Shown here: piece after piece, positions 1-8,944 of the stretch
Layout: every line of letters begins with the position of its first letter
Position numbering within the stretch: the stretch's first letter is position 1
DNA from: Sulfolobus sp. S-194
GTDB lineage: Archaea; Thermoproteota; Thermoprotei_A; Sulfolobales; Sulfolobaceae
Direction: 5' to 3'
NCBI RefSeq assembly: GCF_012222305.1
Contig: NZ_CP035730.1
Coordinates: forward strand, 372,001-436,000
Length of the DNA stretch: 64,000 nt
Made by a program: the position numbers and the translations under genes
Notes under the pieces: generated by a model
What the model saw: the letters and a program-made list of their open reading frames with translations, nothing else
Databases searched by the model: none
What the model was told of the DNA's origin: nothing

Positions 1-380
1 TTTAGAACAAAGATAGAATAATCAAGAATTTTCGATATATCTTCTTTATTTTTTACTTTTTTTGAAACATAACTTATTGCCTTATAAGGAGATATAGTTA
101 TTACATTCCCCCTTATTTTTAGACTACCCTCACCAATCTTTACCTTGTTTAAAAGTAAGTCAATTACATAACTTCTACCAATTATTTTATACGTTGATTT
201 TGATTTTATATAGTCGTGCCAGTTCTGCAATTCATTAATATTATTAAATTCCTTAGGAACTTCAACACATTCTGGGCAATATTTTTTTACTAAATTTTCC
301 ATGTAGGGAAGAACTCTTATTATTATCCTGTCCTTCTTCAATAATGCTCTAAGACTTGTAAGAGAAGTAATTTTTCTCAT
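1..380 (-). CDS. Hypothetical protein, truncated by the window edge
   Basis: An open frame begins with an ATG at 380 (N-terminus MRKITSLTSLRALLKK) and stays open for 126 codons to the left edge, so the C-terminus is missing. It is basic, contains a CPEC pair near residue 40 (KKYCPECVEV), and has a predicted mixed helix/strand character with no membrane segment or signal peptide. An AT-rich stretch with TATA-like words separates it from the divergent gene at 464. I do not recognise the family; the CxxC pair alone is too little to call a zinc site. Confidence 0.55.
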   Translation of the reverse strand, partial: MRKITSLTSLRALLKKDRIIIRVLPYMENLVKKYCPECVEVPKEFNNINELQNWHDYIKSKSTYKIIGRSYVIDLLLNKVKIGEGSLKIRGNVITISPYKAISYVSKKVKNKEDISKILDYSIFVL

Positions 381-463
381 ATCTTGAGTATTTTATAGGA
401 TAAGGTATAAAACCATTAGCCAAAGACTCAAAACCTAAAATGTTAGGCTATATATATTAAATC

Positions 464-1405
464 GTGAAGAGAAAAAACAAAAACATGACTGTTAAGGAAA
501 TAGAACCTTGGGGAGTAAACGTACCCTACATTTATTTGTCAATCATAATGTTTCTTCTAGGAGGGTTATCTCTCATTAAGTTCCCGTTTTACCATCCATA
601 CTTTATGATGATTGGTGCATACTCACTATATTTTGGGATGATACAAAGACTATTTTTCCCTGCTAAAAACTACTTACCGCTTCATATTTTAACCTTAATC
701 CTTTTAGCAATACCAATCTCACATTACTTTCAATTTTTAGCCTCTGTGGTACTAGTAATTACCGAAATTAAGGCACTTAAAGATGTTAAAAGTTATGGGA
801 GTAAATTCCCAATTAGCACTTTAGTATTATCCTCTCCATTTTTGGCCGCAATATTATGGTACTTCTATATAAATTATTGGAGCTTGATAATACCATTAGC
901 AGTTTATATTTTTGGGGTAAATATAGGAGTTTTTACGGCAACACTAGGAGTAAAACCATTCTTTGGACTATATCAAGTACCAGTCCTTATTCTATTAATT
1001 ATCTCTATATTTTTACCATACTTTCTAGCAATTGCATTGGTATATTATTTTGCATTTTTGATGAGAAAAGGAATAAAGAGGATGAATTGGACTTCCATAT
1101 CAGTGATTCTGATTTCTTTAACATCAATGTCTGCATTATATTTAGGAGATTTTCCTCACGCATTTTTCTTAGATGTCATGTTTCCATTATTCTTCTCATG
1201 CATTACCTATTCTACAGCCAGATATAATCATGAAAAAGTCGTTTACATAATTCCTCTTTTACTCCTTGCATTCTTTACTAGATTTATCAACTTACAGTTC
1301 TCAGCAATCTTCCTTCCAATAGCATATATTTACTTCCTATACCTAATAAAAGACACATTGGGAATAACTGGGATAAAATTGGGCATATCGAAAAAATACT
1401 TATAA
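464..1405 (+). CDS. Polytopic membrane protein of unknown function
   Basis: Codes for up to 313 residues, nearly all hydrophobic, with roughly nine or ten membrane-spanning stretches separated by short loops and a short basic C-terminus (KLGISKKYL). The longest frame starts at a GTG (464); an ATG at 485 (residue 8, MTVKEIEP) is an equally good start and leaves a short cytoplasmic N-terminus. No transporter signature, catalytic motif or cofactor ligand pattern is visible. It stands alone between a divergent gene and the GC-rich block that follows. Probably a Sulfolobales-specific membrane protein. Confidence 0.7.
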   Translation: MKRKNKNMTVKEIEPWGVNVPYIYLSIIMFLLGGLSLIKFPFYHPYFMMIGAYSLYFGMIQRLFFPAKNYLPLHILTLILLAIPISHYFQFLASVVLVITEIKALKDVKSYGSKFPISTLVLSSPFLAAILWYFYINYWSLIIPLAVYIFGVNIGVFTATLGVKPFFGLYQVPVLILLIISIFLPYFLAIALVYYFAFLMRKGIKRMNWTSISVILISLTSMSALYLGDFPHAFFLDVMFPLFFSCITYSTARYNHEKVVYIIPLLLLAFFTRFINLQFSAIFLPIAYIYFLYLIKDTLGITGIKLGISKKYL

Positions 1406-1416
1406 TAAAATAAATA

Positions 1417-1728
1417 GGTTCACTTAGGGCGAAGCATAGGTTTGCGGTTTACCGCCTTCATTCTCATCACTTCATAGCTAGTGGGTGCGTATAGCACTTA
1501 CCCCGCTTCACTCGTCCAATGATAGACCACAGGCTGCGTCTTCAGCCCGTTACGCCTATCCCTCACCGCGGAGAGCCCTCCATCCGCGGTTCTTTGGGAC
1601 TCTGGGATATGTAGAGCCCTTATCGGGCATCCCCTTACGGGGACACGTTTTACTATACTTATTAAAAAATGTTTTAGAATTTTAAGCTTTACCTGCCTCA
1701 GGAAGGGGCGAGGCTTGTCGTTCGTTAG
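1417..1728 (-). mobile_element. GC-rich structured block, probable decayed transposon end
   Basis: This stretch is far richer in G+C than its surroundings and holds short perfect hairpins: GCGGT/ACCGC at 1444-1455, ACCGCGG/CCGCGGT at 1565-1590 and CCCC/GGGG at 1631-1642. A plus-strand frame at 1485-1685 looks spurious (low-complexity Pro/Ser/Arg composition). Read on the minus strand it gives short, repeatedly interrupted peptide pieces and ends at about 1417 with a structured tail, which is how the 3' end of an IS200/IS605-type tnpB element and its omega-RNA region tend to look. No intact transposase is present. A free-standing structured RNA is the main alternative. Confidence 0.4.
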
Positions 1729-1808
1729 AGATAATTCACAATGTTAATTATTCTCCATTTTAAAGATTAGGAAATATATTTATAAATCACCTAAGCGAAG
1801 AGTTATTT

Positions 1809-2051
1809 ATGAAGAAAGAAAGGGTTAGTTTATCTCAAATACTTGATCCTAAACATAAATTTAATTTAACTTTATACACAGAATACGGAACAGTAACTTT
1901 CAATTCACTCACAGTTACACAGTTAGCTTCTCTTCTTTATCCTTATGTTAGAAAATTTAGATTAAAAAACGGCGAATTAGATGGTACTCAAGCTACTTTA
2001 ATATTTGAGAGAAATAAAAAGAGATTTTACGTTACGATTGAAATCATTTAA
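1809..2051 (+). CDS. Small conserved-looking hypothetical protein
   Basis: An 80-residue soluble protein with alternating short strands and helices and a strand-rich C-terminus (ATLIFERNKKRFYVTIEII). The start is the ATG at 1809; a TATA-like run (aatatatttataaat, about 1770-1784) lies some 30 nt upstream, so the transcript probably has little or no leader. It sits 23 nt before the TrmO gene and may be cotranscribed with it. No family recognised; base composition is that of ordinary coding sequence here. Confidence 0.6.
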   Translation: MKKERVSLSQILDPKHKFNLTLYTEYGTVTFNSLTVTQLASLLYPYVRKFRLKNGELDGTQATLIFERNKKRFYVTIEII

Positions 2052-2074
2052 TATTTTTCCACCTAATTTATATT

Positions 2075-2539
2075 ATGCTTAAGTATATTGGTATAGTGAG
2101 AGAAAATAAAGATGGAAAAGGAATTATCGAAATATATAAGGAATATACACAAGGATTATATAGATTAGAGGAATTTTCTCACATAATTGTAATATCATGG
2201 CTTAATAAAGTATCCGAGGAGCAAAGAAATACGCTTATTGTAAAACCTAGAGGTCTTCTAAAATATGGTTTCAAACTTGAAGATCTACCAGAAGTAGGAG
2301 TTTTCTGTACTGATTCACCACATAGACCCAATCCCATAGCTGTATCTATAGTTAGACTAATAGAAAGGCAGGAAAATATACTTCATGTAGAGGATTTAGA
2401 TTTATTTGAGGAGACACCAATACTGGATATAAAAGCTTTTACTCCAGCCAGATGTCCAGATGATGTTAAAGTACCTAAATGGGTAGAAGAGTTCGAGAAA
2501 AAACTGGAAGAAATAAAAAGAAGAAAAATACCATTGTAA
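2075..2539 (+). CDS. trmO: tRNA (N6-threonylcarbamoyladenosine-37-N6)-methyltransferase TrmO
   Basis: The 154-residue protein belongs to the TsaA/TrmO family, SAM-dependent enzymes that methylate N6 of t6A at position 37 of tRNAs reading ACY codons. The hallmark motif HRPNPI is at residues 83-88, preceded by the family-typical VFCTDSP, and the C-terminal part carries the DIKAFTP stretch found in the beta-barrel. Length fits the single-domain archaeal form. The ATG at 2075 gives the expected N-terminus (LKYIGIVRE). The substrate assignment comes from family knowledge of the bacterial enzyme and is inferred here. Confidence 0.85.
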   Translation: MLKYIGIVRENKDGKGIIEIYKEYTQGLYRLEEFSHIIVISWLNKVSEEQRNTLIVKPRGLLKYGFKLEDLPEVGVFCTDSPHRPNPIAVSIVRLIERQENILHVEDLDLFEETPILDIKAFTPARCPDDVKVPKWVEEFEKKLEEIKRRKIPL

Positions 2540-2706
2540 GTCTTTTTAAAGTTTTCTCTTAAAAAATTCTTAGCTTAACATTAGCTTAATTAAAAACTAC
2601 TTAAAAATTTTTCTTAAATAATACGATAACCGTTAAAAAGAATTTACTCTAAGAAGAAGAAAAATACGACATAATAATTAATATATCATGAAGAGAATTA
2701 AATGTT

Positions 2707-2988
2707 ATGGAAAGCGTATTACCAGAATACATATATGATATTCAACACATACTCTCAATAATTAAATATAATACGAAATTAGATATTAAGATAAATCATA
2801 ACGATCCGGTTCAATTACAAGAATTATATGAGTTTTTAGATGATCTTTTAAATATGTTAGAATTTATGTCAGCCTATAAGTTAATTAACTTAGAAGAAAA
2901 TGAAATAAGAGAAGTAAAAGATAAAATAAGAAAAGACATGGAGTTAATCTCGGAGAGTATAGATAAACTGATGTATGAAAGTGATTAA
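2707..2988 (+). CDS. Small acidic helical hypothetical protein
   Basis: A 93-residue, strongly acidic, mostly helical protein (for example LEENEIREVKDKIRKD near residues 61-77) with no cysteines and no membrane segment. The ATG at 2707 is used because the ATG five bases upstream is out of frame. It precedes the radical-SAM pair by 70 nt in the same orientation but there is no sign of translational coupling. Helix pattern could suit a small adaptor or coiled-coil protein; the family is not recognised. Confidence 0.6.
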   Translation: MESVLPEYIYDIQHILSIIKYNTKLDIKINHNDPVQLQELYEFLDDLLNMLEFMSAYKLINLEENEIREVKDKIRKDMELISESIDKLMYESD

Positions 2989-3058
2989 CAAAGTTAATTA
3001 TTTTTACGCCTAACTATTTAACATGCGAAATTTAAACTTTATATCAAATTTATAATTA

Positions 3059-4192
3059 ATGATTCCAATTAGCGTTTTGGTATCGAATAGTGGTACTGTA
3101 TCTTTTACGATTAAAGGAGAATATAATCCTAAAAACCCAAGTAAATTTAGTCAAGTATTTAGACCAGTAATTACGTGGAATATGACATATAAATGCAATT
3201 TAAAGTGCTTACATTGTTATATAAACGCATCACCTCAAGGAGATGAAGGATTAACTAAAGATGAAGCGTTAAATCTAGTAGATCAAATGGCTGAAATTAA
3301 GATTCCCTTACTTATTATGAGTGGTGGAGAACCGTTAATGAGAAGAGATTTCTTTGAAATAGCAAAATACGCTTCAGAAAGAGGGTTAAGACTTGCGTTA
3401 TCTACTAACGGAACATTAATAAGTAAAAAAGTTGCTGAAGAATTAAAGGAAATCGGTTTTCTCTATATCGGAATAAGTTTAGATAGCCCTTACCCAGAAT
3501 TTCATGATAAATTCAGAGGAGTTGAGGGAGCATTTGATTTAACAGTTAAAGGTATAAAAAATGCTATAGAAGCTGGACTTAACGTTGGTCTAAGATTTAC
3601 TATAACTTCAAGGAATATTGATCAAATTGATGATTACATAAGATTATCTCTAAATCTTGGTGTAAAGAGAATAACATTCTATCATATTTCAGCAAGTGGC
3701 AGAGGTAAAGAATTGAAAGATTGGATGTATAACCCAGAACAATATAAAAAATTTATTAATAAATTAATAGAATACGCGAAGGAGTTAAAGGGAAAAATTG
3801 AAATTGAAACAACACTAGCTCCCTTTGACGGAATTTATATTGCTAAGATATTAGCTAAAGATGAGAAAGAGCTTGAAGAATACCTGAAATTTGTCGAAAA
3901 TAGTGGGGGATGTGGGAGGAAAATGATCTCAATATATCCAAACGGTGACGTTTATCCTTGTCAATTCATTGACTTTTATAAACTAGGTAATGTGAGACAA
4001 AAACCATTGAAAGAGATCATTCAAAATATTCCAGACTTCTTTGTTAATACTGATAAATACTTAACGGGGAAATGTGCTACTTGTGAATATAAATCTGCTT
4101 GTAAAGGAGGAGATAGAGCTAGAGCGTATTATTGGAATGAAGACATTTACGGAGATGATCCGTTATGCCCTTTGAAAACGCTCCACATTTAG
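3059..4192 (+). CDS. ahbC: Radical SAM/SPASM protein, probable AhbC (heme pathway)
   Basis: A 377-residue radical-SAM enzyme. The N-terminal extension ([16 protein letters not shown]) leads to the cluster motif C46xxxC50xxC53 (CNLKCLHCY), then an MSGGEPL SAM-binding motif, and a C-terminal SPASM region with CGRKM, YPCQF and [13 protein letters not shown] cysteines for auxiliary Fe-S clusters. Architecture and the neighbour fit AhbC, which decarboxylates 12,18-didecarboxysiroheme to Fe-coproporphyrin III in the siroheme-dependent archaeal heme pathway; the related NirJ/peptide-maturase families are alternatives. Sulfolobales need heme for their terminal oxidases. The next gene overlaps its 3' end by 28 bp, so the two are almost certainly cotranslated. 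Confidence 0.6.
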   Translation: MIPISVLVSNSGTVSFTIKGEYNPKNPSKFSQVFRPVITWNMTYKCNLKCLHCYINASPQGDEGLTKDEALNLVDQMAEIKIPLLIMSGGEPLMRRDFFEIAKYASERGLRLALSTNGTLISKKVAEELKEIGFLYIGISLDSPYPEFHDKFRGVEGAFDLTVKGIKNAIEAGLNVGLRFTITSRNIDQIDDYIRLSLNLGVKRITFYHISASGRGKELKDWMYNPEQYKKFINKLIEYAKELKGKIEIETTLAPFDGIYIAKILAKDEKELEEYLKFVENSGGCGRKMISIYPNGDVYPCQFIDFYKLGNVRQKPLKEIIQNIPDFFVNTDKYLTGKCATCEYKSACKGGDRARAYYWNEDIYGDDPLCPLKTLHI

Positions 4193-5208
4193 TCTTCTGG
4201 GAAGTAACTAAAGCTTGTCCATTGAGTTGTAAACATTGTAGAGCTAATGCCATAGATAAGCCATTACCAGGGGAACTAACAACTGAAGAAGGAAAGAAAC
4301 TACTCGAAGAAATATCTCAATTTGGTAAAGTAGTTGTAGTATTTACCGGTGGGGATCCACTTTCAAGAGACGACATTTTTGAGCTAATGGATTATGCGAA
4401 ATCTTTAGGCTTAATAGTTTCTATTGCACCAGCACCTTCATACAGACTTGATGAAGATACAATAAAAAAGATCAAAAACTCAGCACTTTATATGTCAATA
4501 AGTTTAGACGGTTATAAGCCTGAAACGCACGACTGGCTTAGGGGTTTTGGTAACTATAAGTATGCTATTAATGGTATTAAACTCGGACTTAAGTATGGTA
4601 TTCAAGTTCAAGTCAATACCCTAGTTTGGAAGAAGAGTTATGAAGAATTACCTTACATGGTTAAGCTTCTTAAAGATTTGGGAGTAAGAGTCTGGGAAAT
4701 ATTCTTTTTAATCCCAGTAGGGAGAGGTACTCTAGAATTGGATATTCCTAGAGATAAATATAAAGATGTTATAGATTTTCTTGTGGAAGTAAGTAGATAT
4801 AACATTGTAGTCAGAACTGTTGAAGCACCATTCTTTAGAAGAGCAAAGCTTGAATATAAAGAGGTAGAAAATGAGTTAATTAGAAAGCTTAGAGAATTAC
4901 TAGGAGAACCTAAAGCACCAATAGACAAAAGCGTATTACCAACTAGAGATGGGGCTGGAGTCATATTTATCGCGCATAATGGGGATATTTATCCAAGCGG
5001 ATTTCTTCCATTAAAATTAGGTAATGTAAGAGAAGATAGATTAATAGATGTTTATAGAAATTCAGAATTATTAAAAATGATTAAGGCTGGAAAACTTAAA
5101 GGTAAATGCGGAATTTGTGCATTTTCAAATATTTGTGGTGGGAGTAGAGCTAGAGCTTATGCAGTTTACGGTGATCCATTAGCAGAAGACCCAGCATGCC
5201 CTTATTAA
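4165..5208 (+). CDS. ahbD: Radical SAM/SPASM protein, probable AhbD heme synthase
   Basis: A 347-residue radical-SAM protein starting inside the end of the preceding gene. Cluster motif C18xxxC22xxC25 (CPLSCKHCR), FTGGDPL motif, SISLDG strand, and a C-terminal [10 protein letters not shown] region followed by the [19 protein letters not shown] signature. This pattern matches the TIGR04053/AhbD-like group; AhbD converts Fe-coproporphyrin III to heme b by oxidative decarboxylation of two propionates. Two positions that are cysteine in many SPASM relatives are not here (YPSGF, GGSRA), so only four C-terminal cysteines remain, which is usual for this subgroup as I remember it. Heme function is inferred from family and pairing. 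Confidence 0.6.
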   Translation: MPFENAPHLVFWEVTKACPLSCKHCRANAIDKPLPGELTTEEGKKLLEEISQFGKVVVVFTGGDPLSRDDIFELMDYAKSLGLIVSIAPAPSYRLDEDTIKKIKNSALYMSISLDGYKPETHDWLRGFGNYKYAINGIKLGLKYGIQVQVNTLVWKKSYEELPYMVKLLKDLGVRVWEIFFLIPVGRGTLELDIPRDKYKDVIDFLVEVSRYNIVVRTVEAPFFRRAKLEYKEVENELIRKLRELLGEPKAPIDKSVLPTRDGAGVIFIAHNGDIYPSGFLPLKLGNVREDRLIDVYRNSELLKMIKAGKLKGKCGICAFSNICGGSRARAYAVYGDPLAEDPACPY

Positions 5209-5230
5209 CTTAAAAGATAAAAAATTTGGT

Positions 5231-6034
5231 ATGAAAAAGTTCAAATGGTTTTCAATTTCTCCATTAGCATTAGGAACTTGGGGAATGGGAGGAGGTTATT
5301 GGTCAGCGGATTATTCAAATGATGAAAATGATATAAAAGCAATTATAAGAGCGATAGAACTTGGAATTACAGCAATAGATACTGCCGAAATGTATGGGAA
5401 TGGCCATTCTGAAGAACTTGTTGGAAAAGCTATTAAGAATTTTAAGAGAGAAGAGCTTTTCATAATTACAAAAGTTTGGCCTAATCATGCTAAGTATGAA
5501 GATGTTATAAGATCTGCGATTGCAAGCTCAAAAAGGCTTGGTACTTATATTGATCTTTACCTTTTACACTGGCCCTCAAACGTTCCAATATGTGAAACAA
5601 TTAAAGCCTTTGAAGATCTACTTGATAAAGGAGTAATTAGATATTTTGGATTAAGCAACTTCAAATGGAGAGAAATTGAAAAAGCTTCTGAATGTGTTAA
5701 AAAATATGAGATAGTTGCAGTAGAAAACCATTATAGTTTATGGGATAGAAGTGATGAAGAAACCTTAGAATATGCCAATAAAAAAAGGTTACTTTATCTA
5801 GCTTATACGCCAATTGAAAAAGGAAGAATAAAAAATGACAAATTCCTTTCTGAAATAGCAAAGAAATATAATAAAACTCCTATTCAAATTGCTCTAAATT
5901 GGTACATTAAAATTCCTAGTTTAGTACCTATAGTTAAGAGTAGTAATATTTCGCATATAGAAGAAAATGTAGGAGCATTAGGATGGGAATTAAGTGATGA
6001 AGATTGGGAAAAGATAAATAAGTATTTCAAATAA
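5231..6034 (+). CDS. Aldo/keto reductase
   Basis: A 267-residue TIM-barrel NAD(P)H oxidoreductase. The catalytic tetrad is visible: D50 and Y55 (DTAEMYGNG), K81 (ITKVW) and H113 (LLHWP). The C-terminal half has the nucleotide-binding pieces VPIVKSSN and the usual GLSNF motif around residue 140. Shorter than bacterial AKRs (about 300-330), as common in archaeal members. It follows ahbD by 22 nt on the same strand, so may be co-transcribed, but the substrate cannot be told from sequence. Confidence 0.85.
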   Translation: MKKFKWFSISPLALGTWGMGGGYWSADYSNDENDIKAIIRAIELGITAIDTAEMYGNGHSEELVGKAIKNFKREELFIITKVWPNHAKYEDVIRSAIASSKRLGTYIDLYLLHWPSNVPICETIKAFEDLLDKGVIRYFGLSNFKWREIEKASECVKKYEIVAVENHYSLWDRSDEETLEYANKKRLLYLAYTPIEKGRIKNDKFLSEIAKKYNKTPIQIALNWYIKIPSLVPIVKSSNISHIEENVGALGWELSDEDWEKINKYFK

Positions 6035-6132
6035 GAACTTCTTTCTTTCTCTTTTTCTATAACTATACAAAGTTAAAGGACAAAATTTAAATTATAATGA
6101 TAAACATTAAATAAAATAATAAAAATTATTAC

Positions 6133-6684
6133 TTAATTAGCTGTCATTACCTCTTTAGGTAATGGTAAGAATGACACTGCTAAAACCATAAAAATTACCG
6201 TCAATGTGAGAAAAGCTAAACCCACAACAGAATAAAGACGAATCTTACTTTGTGTCACCCTTATATCATCAGCTACAGACGGATCTAACGACTTATATAA
6301 CTTGAATAACTTCTCAAAATTACTGGCAATATAAAGTCCCATTGAAAATCCTATAATTCCTAATATACCTCCTATAAACACGCATAAACCCCAACCTGTA
6401 GAGAAAAGGATCTTTTCTACTTCTATTATACCTCCATTCCTATAATACCCAATCATATAAAAGAAGAACTCTCCAGCACCAAATACTATAGTTATCATAC
6501 CTGAAGCTTCGATAAAACTCATTAGATTTGGAAAAACAGTTAACATTAAATCTGATACAGTACCTTCAGATAACTTAGAAAGTTTAGGTCCAAATAAACC
6601 AAAAATTAATACAGCACCAAAATATATAAGAGAGAAAAAACCGTGAATTACATTAAGTAAAAAATTAATTGGAACTGAAGGCAT
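6133..6684 (-). CDS. Membrane protein of the soxL-side cluster (183 aa)
   Basis: The frame is open from 6720 but the ATG at 6684 is preferred: it gives 183 residues (MPSVPINFLLN), avoids overlap with the upstream gene and has an AGGTG ribosome-binding site five bases upstream. Five hydrophobic segments are evident; a histidine sits in the first (NVIHGFFSLIYFG), and a loop carries the acidic stretch KSLDPSVADD. Family not recognised. Together with the next gene it forms a two-gene unit behind the soxL operon, which suggests but does not prove a respiratory role. Confidence 0.65.
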   Translation of the reverse strand: MPSVPINFLLNVIHGFFSLIYFGAVLIFGLFGPKLSKLSEGTVSDLMLTVFPNLMSFIEASGMITIVFGAGEFFFYMIGYYRNGGIIEVEKILFSTGWGLCVFIGGILGIIGFSMGLYIASNFEKLFKLYKSLDPSVADDIRVTQSKIRLYSVVGLAFLTLTVIFMVLAVSFLPLPKEVMTAN

Positions 6685-6692
6685 AAAAACAC

Positions 6693-7097
6693 CTATAAAG
6701 AGTATACAATACATCCACAAGAAGATATTATCGATATCAATAATGATAATGCCATAACATAAGAGAAAGCGTAATTATAAGTAGCATAAAATGCTAAACC
6801 ACCAGCAGCTGCTATAGCAACAAATATCACTGTAACAAGAGAAAGGCGAAAGAGATCCTTCCTGTCACTCAAGTATGATAGAGTAAATAGTAAAACTGCA
6901 CCTAAACCACTTAGAAGCCCTAAGCTTAAGTGGGATGAAAGCAAAGCTGCCAGCCATGTTTGATTAATGGGGAACTGAGCATTCAACATTGTGGCTGTGC
7001 CAGCTATGAAAGCACCCATAAGTAAAATAGTTTCGACAGTTGAAGCAATAAGGACTGGAGTATTTCTCCCCGTGATAGACTGTGTCATAATTATCAT
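6693..7097 (-). CDS. Four-helix membrane protein of the soxL-side cluster
   Basis: A 134-residue protein with four hydrophobic helices and small polar loops (for example NAQFPINQTW, LSDRKDLFR). A TATA-like element (aaacatataaataaa on the plus strand, about 7112-7126) lies roughly 20-25 nt before the ATG at 7097, so translation is probably leaderless from 7097; an internal ATG at 7088 is possible. It ends 8 nt before the next gene. No cofactor motif is obvious. I do not recognise the family. Confidence 0.6.
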   Translation of the reverse strand: MIIMTQSITGRNTPVLIASTVETILLMGAFIAGTATMLNAQFPINQTWLAALLSSHLSLGLLSGLGAVLLFTLSYLSDRKDLFRLSLVTVIFVAIAAAGGLAFYATYNYAFSYVMALSLLISIISSCGCIVYSL

Positions 7098-7174
7098 ATA
7101 AGATTAATGAAAAACATATAAATAAATGTTTCGTTAAAATACATCATTTAATAAAAATAAAATAACTTTTATAA

Positions 7175-7594
7175 TTATCTTCTAATTGAATAAAACATTA
7201 TTACCGAAGTAAAAACTACAGTAAAGACGAAACCAACACCCATTCCTAAAGCATAGTCTGGAATTACAAAACCACCGAAATAAAATAGTCCTTCGAAAGC
7301 TCCAGCCAGAACAGAAATTATATCTAGAACCGCGAGGACTCTAAGAGTAGTATTATTAGCCCTTGTTGCTGAACCATATATGGCTATTGCAAATATTACA
7401 GCAAAAGCGGCTGCATATATATGAGCAGTAATTAATGGACCTAGTAAAGGAAGCCTGTAAATCGCAATATCCATTCCAGCTATATAAATGATAATTAGGC
7501 ATGCTAATTCTGCTGCAGCTAATGCTGGAGTATATTGATTCTTTGAAAACATTGATGCTAAAGAATTATATGAATCTAACAAAGATTTTGCCAT
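7175..7594 (-). CDS. Four-helix membrane protein of the soxL operon (139 aa)
   Basis: The frame opens at 7636, only 3 nt after the preceding gene stops. The ATG at 7594 (MAKSLLDSYNSLAS) gives 139 residues with an amphipathic N-terminus followed by four membrane helices and a basic C-terminus (SIRR); the longer 153-residue start at 7636 would add a fifth short hydrophobic stretch. Histidine lies in helix 2 (ITAHIYAAAF). Tight spacing to the 62-residue gene upstream argues for cotranscription with soxL. Function unknown; an accessory subunit or assembly factor of the Sox oxidase is an inference from position. Confidence 0.6.
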   Translation of the reverse strand: MAKSLLDSYNSLASMFSKNQYTPALAAAELACLIIIYIAGMDIAIYRLPLLGPLITAHIYAAAFAVIFAIAIYGSATRANNTTLRVLAVLDIISVLAGAFEGLFYFGGFVIPDYALGMGVGFVFTVVFTSVIMFYSIRR

Positions 7595-7639
7595 GTTAGT
7601 TAATAAGAAAAAGGGATATAAAAAACTTAACTTCAAAAT

Positions 7640-7828
7640 TTAGTAGAAATCCTTGTAAAAAATTAAGCCAAACGTTATGCCAGTTAAGATAATATAAATT
7701 GCTGCTAATACTGCTGTAGAGTTTTCAACTCCAATGACAGAAGATAATGCATAATTCAGCGGTAATGATATTGCAAAAAAGAAAACTAAGGTAGCAATTA
7801 ATAGCATAATTCTCATCGGGAATCTCAT
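7640..7828 (-). CDS. Two-helix membrane miniprotein of the soxL operon
   Basis: A 62-residue protein with two hydrophobic helices joined by a short polar turn (SSVIGVENSTA) and a lysine/aspartate tail. It is preceded by GAGGTGA five bases before the ATG, a good archaeal ribosome-binding site that overlaps the end of the 43-residue gene. Small one- or two-helix subunits such as SoxD are known parts of Sulfolobus quinol oxidases; membership here is inference from operon position only. Confidence 0.6.
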   Translation of the reverse strand: MRFPMRIMLLIATLVFFFAISLPLNYALSSVIGVENSTAVLAAIYIILTGITFGLIFYKDFY

Positions 7829-7832
7829 TTTT

Positions 7833-7964
7833 TCACCTCAGCAATAATGGTAGTATTTCCCTTATGGGTGACGAATCCCATAAAATTGTATAAACTAAAA
7901 AACCTATCATTGCTGCAGTTGCACCAAATATTAATAAAACTATAGCCAAACCCATTCTACTCAT
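7833..7964 (-). CDS. 43-residue single-helix membrane protein coupled to soxL
   Basis: A very short gene. Its ATG at 7964 overlaps the TGA of soxL (ATGA), and it ends at a TGA at 7833, five nt before the next start. It encodes an N-terminal MSRMG, one hydrophobic helix of about 25 residues, and a tail with LWDSSPIREI. Stop-start overlap with soxL implies translational coupling and a protein needed in similar amounts. Size and topology recall the small SoxD-type subunits of the S. acidocaldarius SoxABCD oxidase, but the sequence alone does not prove homology. Confidence 0.65.
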   Translation of the reverse strand: MSRMGLAIVLLIFGATAAMIGFLVYTILWDSSPIREILPLLLR

Positions 7965-8944
7965 GAGGAACCACCTTGAAAAGTATTACCAAAATCTTCC
8001 AAAGTAGTGTAACAATTTGTTACACTTTGACCTTTCTTTAATAATAATTTAGGACAACCAGTTTTTTCATCATATCCATCTAGGTATGCGACCCCTTCTA
8101 AATCAGAGGAATGATCCATTATGGGTGGTGCATGAAGATTCATCCCAACAGCATATAAGTAATCGGTACTGGAATCCCAGTATAATTCAACATAAGGAAG
8201 AGGCCTTACTGTAGGCCCAGTAAGTACAGCAGCCCCATGCCATGGATCATAAGTTGATCCGTGACAATCACAATGTATAATACTTATGGCATTAGCAGCT
8301 TGTGCAGCCTGATAAGCATCTGGTGGAATATAGTTGGGAGTTGCACCTCCAACTTTAAAGTACTGTGGAGGGTAAAAGTGAATTTCTGGTGGTACACATC
8401 CTAAATGTTGACAAATCGCACTATATGCAACTATTGACTTATATGGTCCTACTCCGCCTGGGAAATGATAAGTTTTACCGGTCTCTGGAATAAGAACTTC
8501 TGTTGGGGGTACTGCTACAGGATTGTTATTTTCATCACCCATGTTAATTAGAAAAGTTATATCACCAAGCATAGGATATTCAAAAAGTAAGATTGCTGGA
8601 TCGTTAACTGGTATTTTAGATGCTTCTATTGGATTTCCATTAGAATCCACAATAATCATCCATGGAAAAGACTTCAAGTATATTTCTTGCGGATTAAGGG
8701 AATTGATTAAGGGAATTGCTGAAGCCACAGCAAAAACACCAATACCAATAAGCAAACCTTTAAGAAATGCTCTCTTTGAAGGATCTAATGGACCTACATT
8801 CTGTTCAGCATAATTATATAAGTAATCCCTTCCTTTCTTTATAAATTCTTTTGTATCAAACTTTGAGTTTTTATTCCTCATTTTCCATAAAAGTTTCTTG
8901 GCAAATATAAAGTCGTCTCTTTTTATGATGATTTTGTCCTTCAT
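7961..8944 (-). CDS. soxL: Rieske iron-sulfur protein SoxL
   Basis: A 327-residue membrane-anchored Rieske protein. Residues about 57-80 form the N-terminal anchor after a basic KRAFLKG stretch (Tat-like but lacking paired arginines). The [2Fe-2S] ligands are C178 and H180 (CQHLGC) and C225 and H228 (CDCHGSTYDPWHG), with C183 and C227 as the stabilising disulfide. The protein would transfer electrons from quinol between cytochrome b (SoxC-type) and the oxidase on the outer face of the membrane. It is divergently transcribed from soxABC and heads an operon of small membrane proteins. The Rieske identity is certain; the soxL name rests on context. Confidence 0.92.
   Translation of the reverse strand: MKDKIIIKRDDFIFAKKLLWKMRNKNSKFDTKEFIKKGRDYLYNYAEQNVGPLDPSKRAFLKGLLIGIGVFAVASAIPLINSLNPQEIYLKSFPWMIIVDSNGNPIEASKIPVNDPAILLFEYPMLGDITFLINMGDENNNPVAVPPTEVLIPETGKTYHFPGGVGPYKSIVAYSAICQHLGCVPPEIHFYPPQYFKVGGATPNYIPPDAYQAAQAANAISIIHCDCHGSTYDPWHGAAVLTGPTVRPLPYVELYWDSSTDYLYAVGMNLHAPPIMDHSSDLEGVAYLDGYDEKTGCPKLLLKKGQSVTNCYTTLEDFGNTFQGGSS

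Noticed and set aside
856-1227. 123-codon frame inside the first membrane-protein gene
   Set aside because: Entirely inside the longer frame 464-1405, cysteine-rich and implausible as a protein; a shadow.
1485-1685. 66-codon plus-strand frame in the GC-rich block
   Set aside because: Composition is an antisense-like Pro/Ser/Arg mix, it spans several hairpins, and no start signal or family is visible; treated as part of the structured block.
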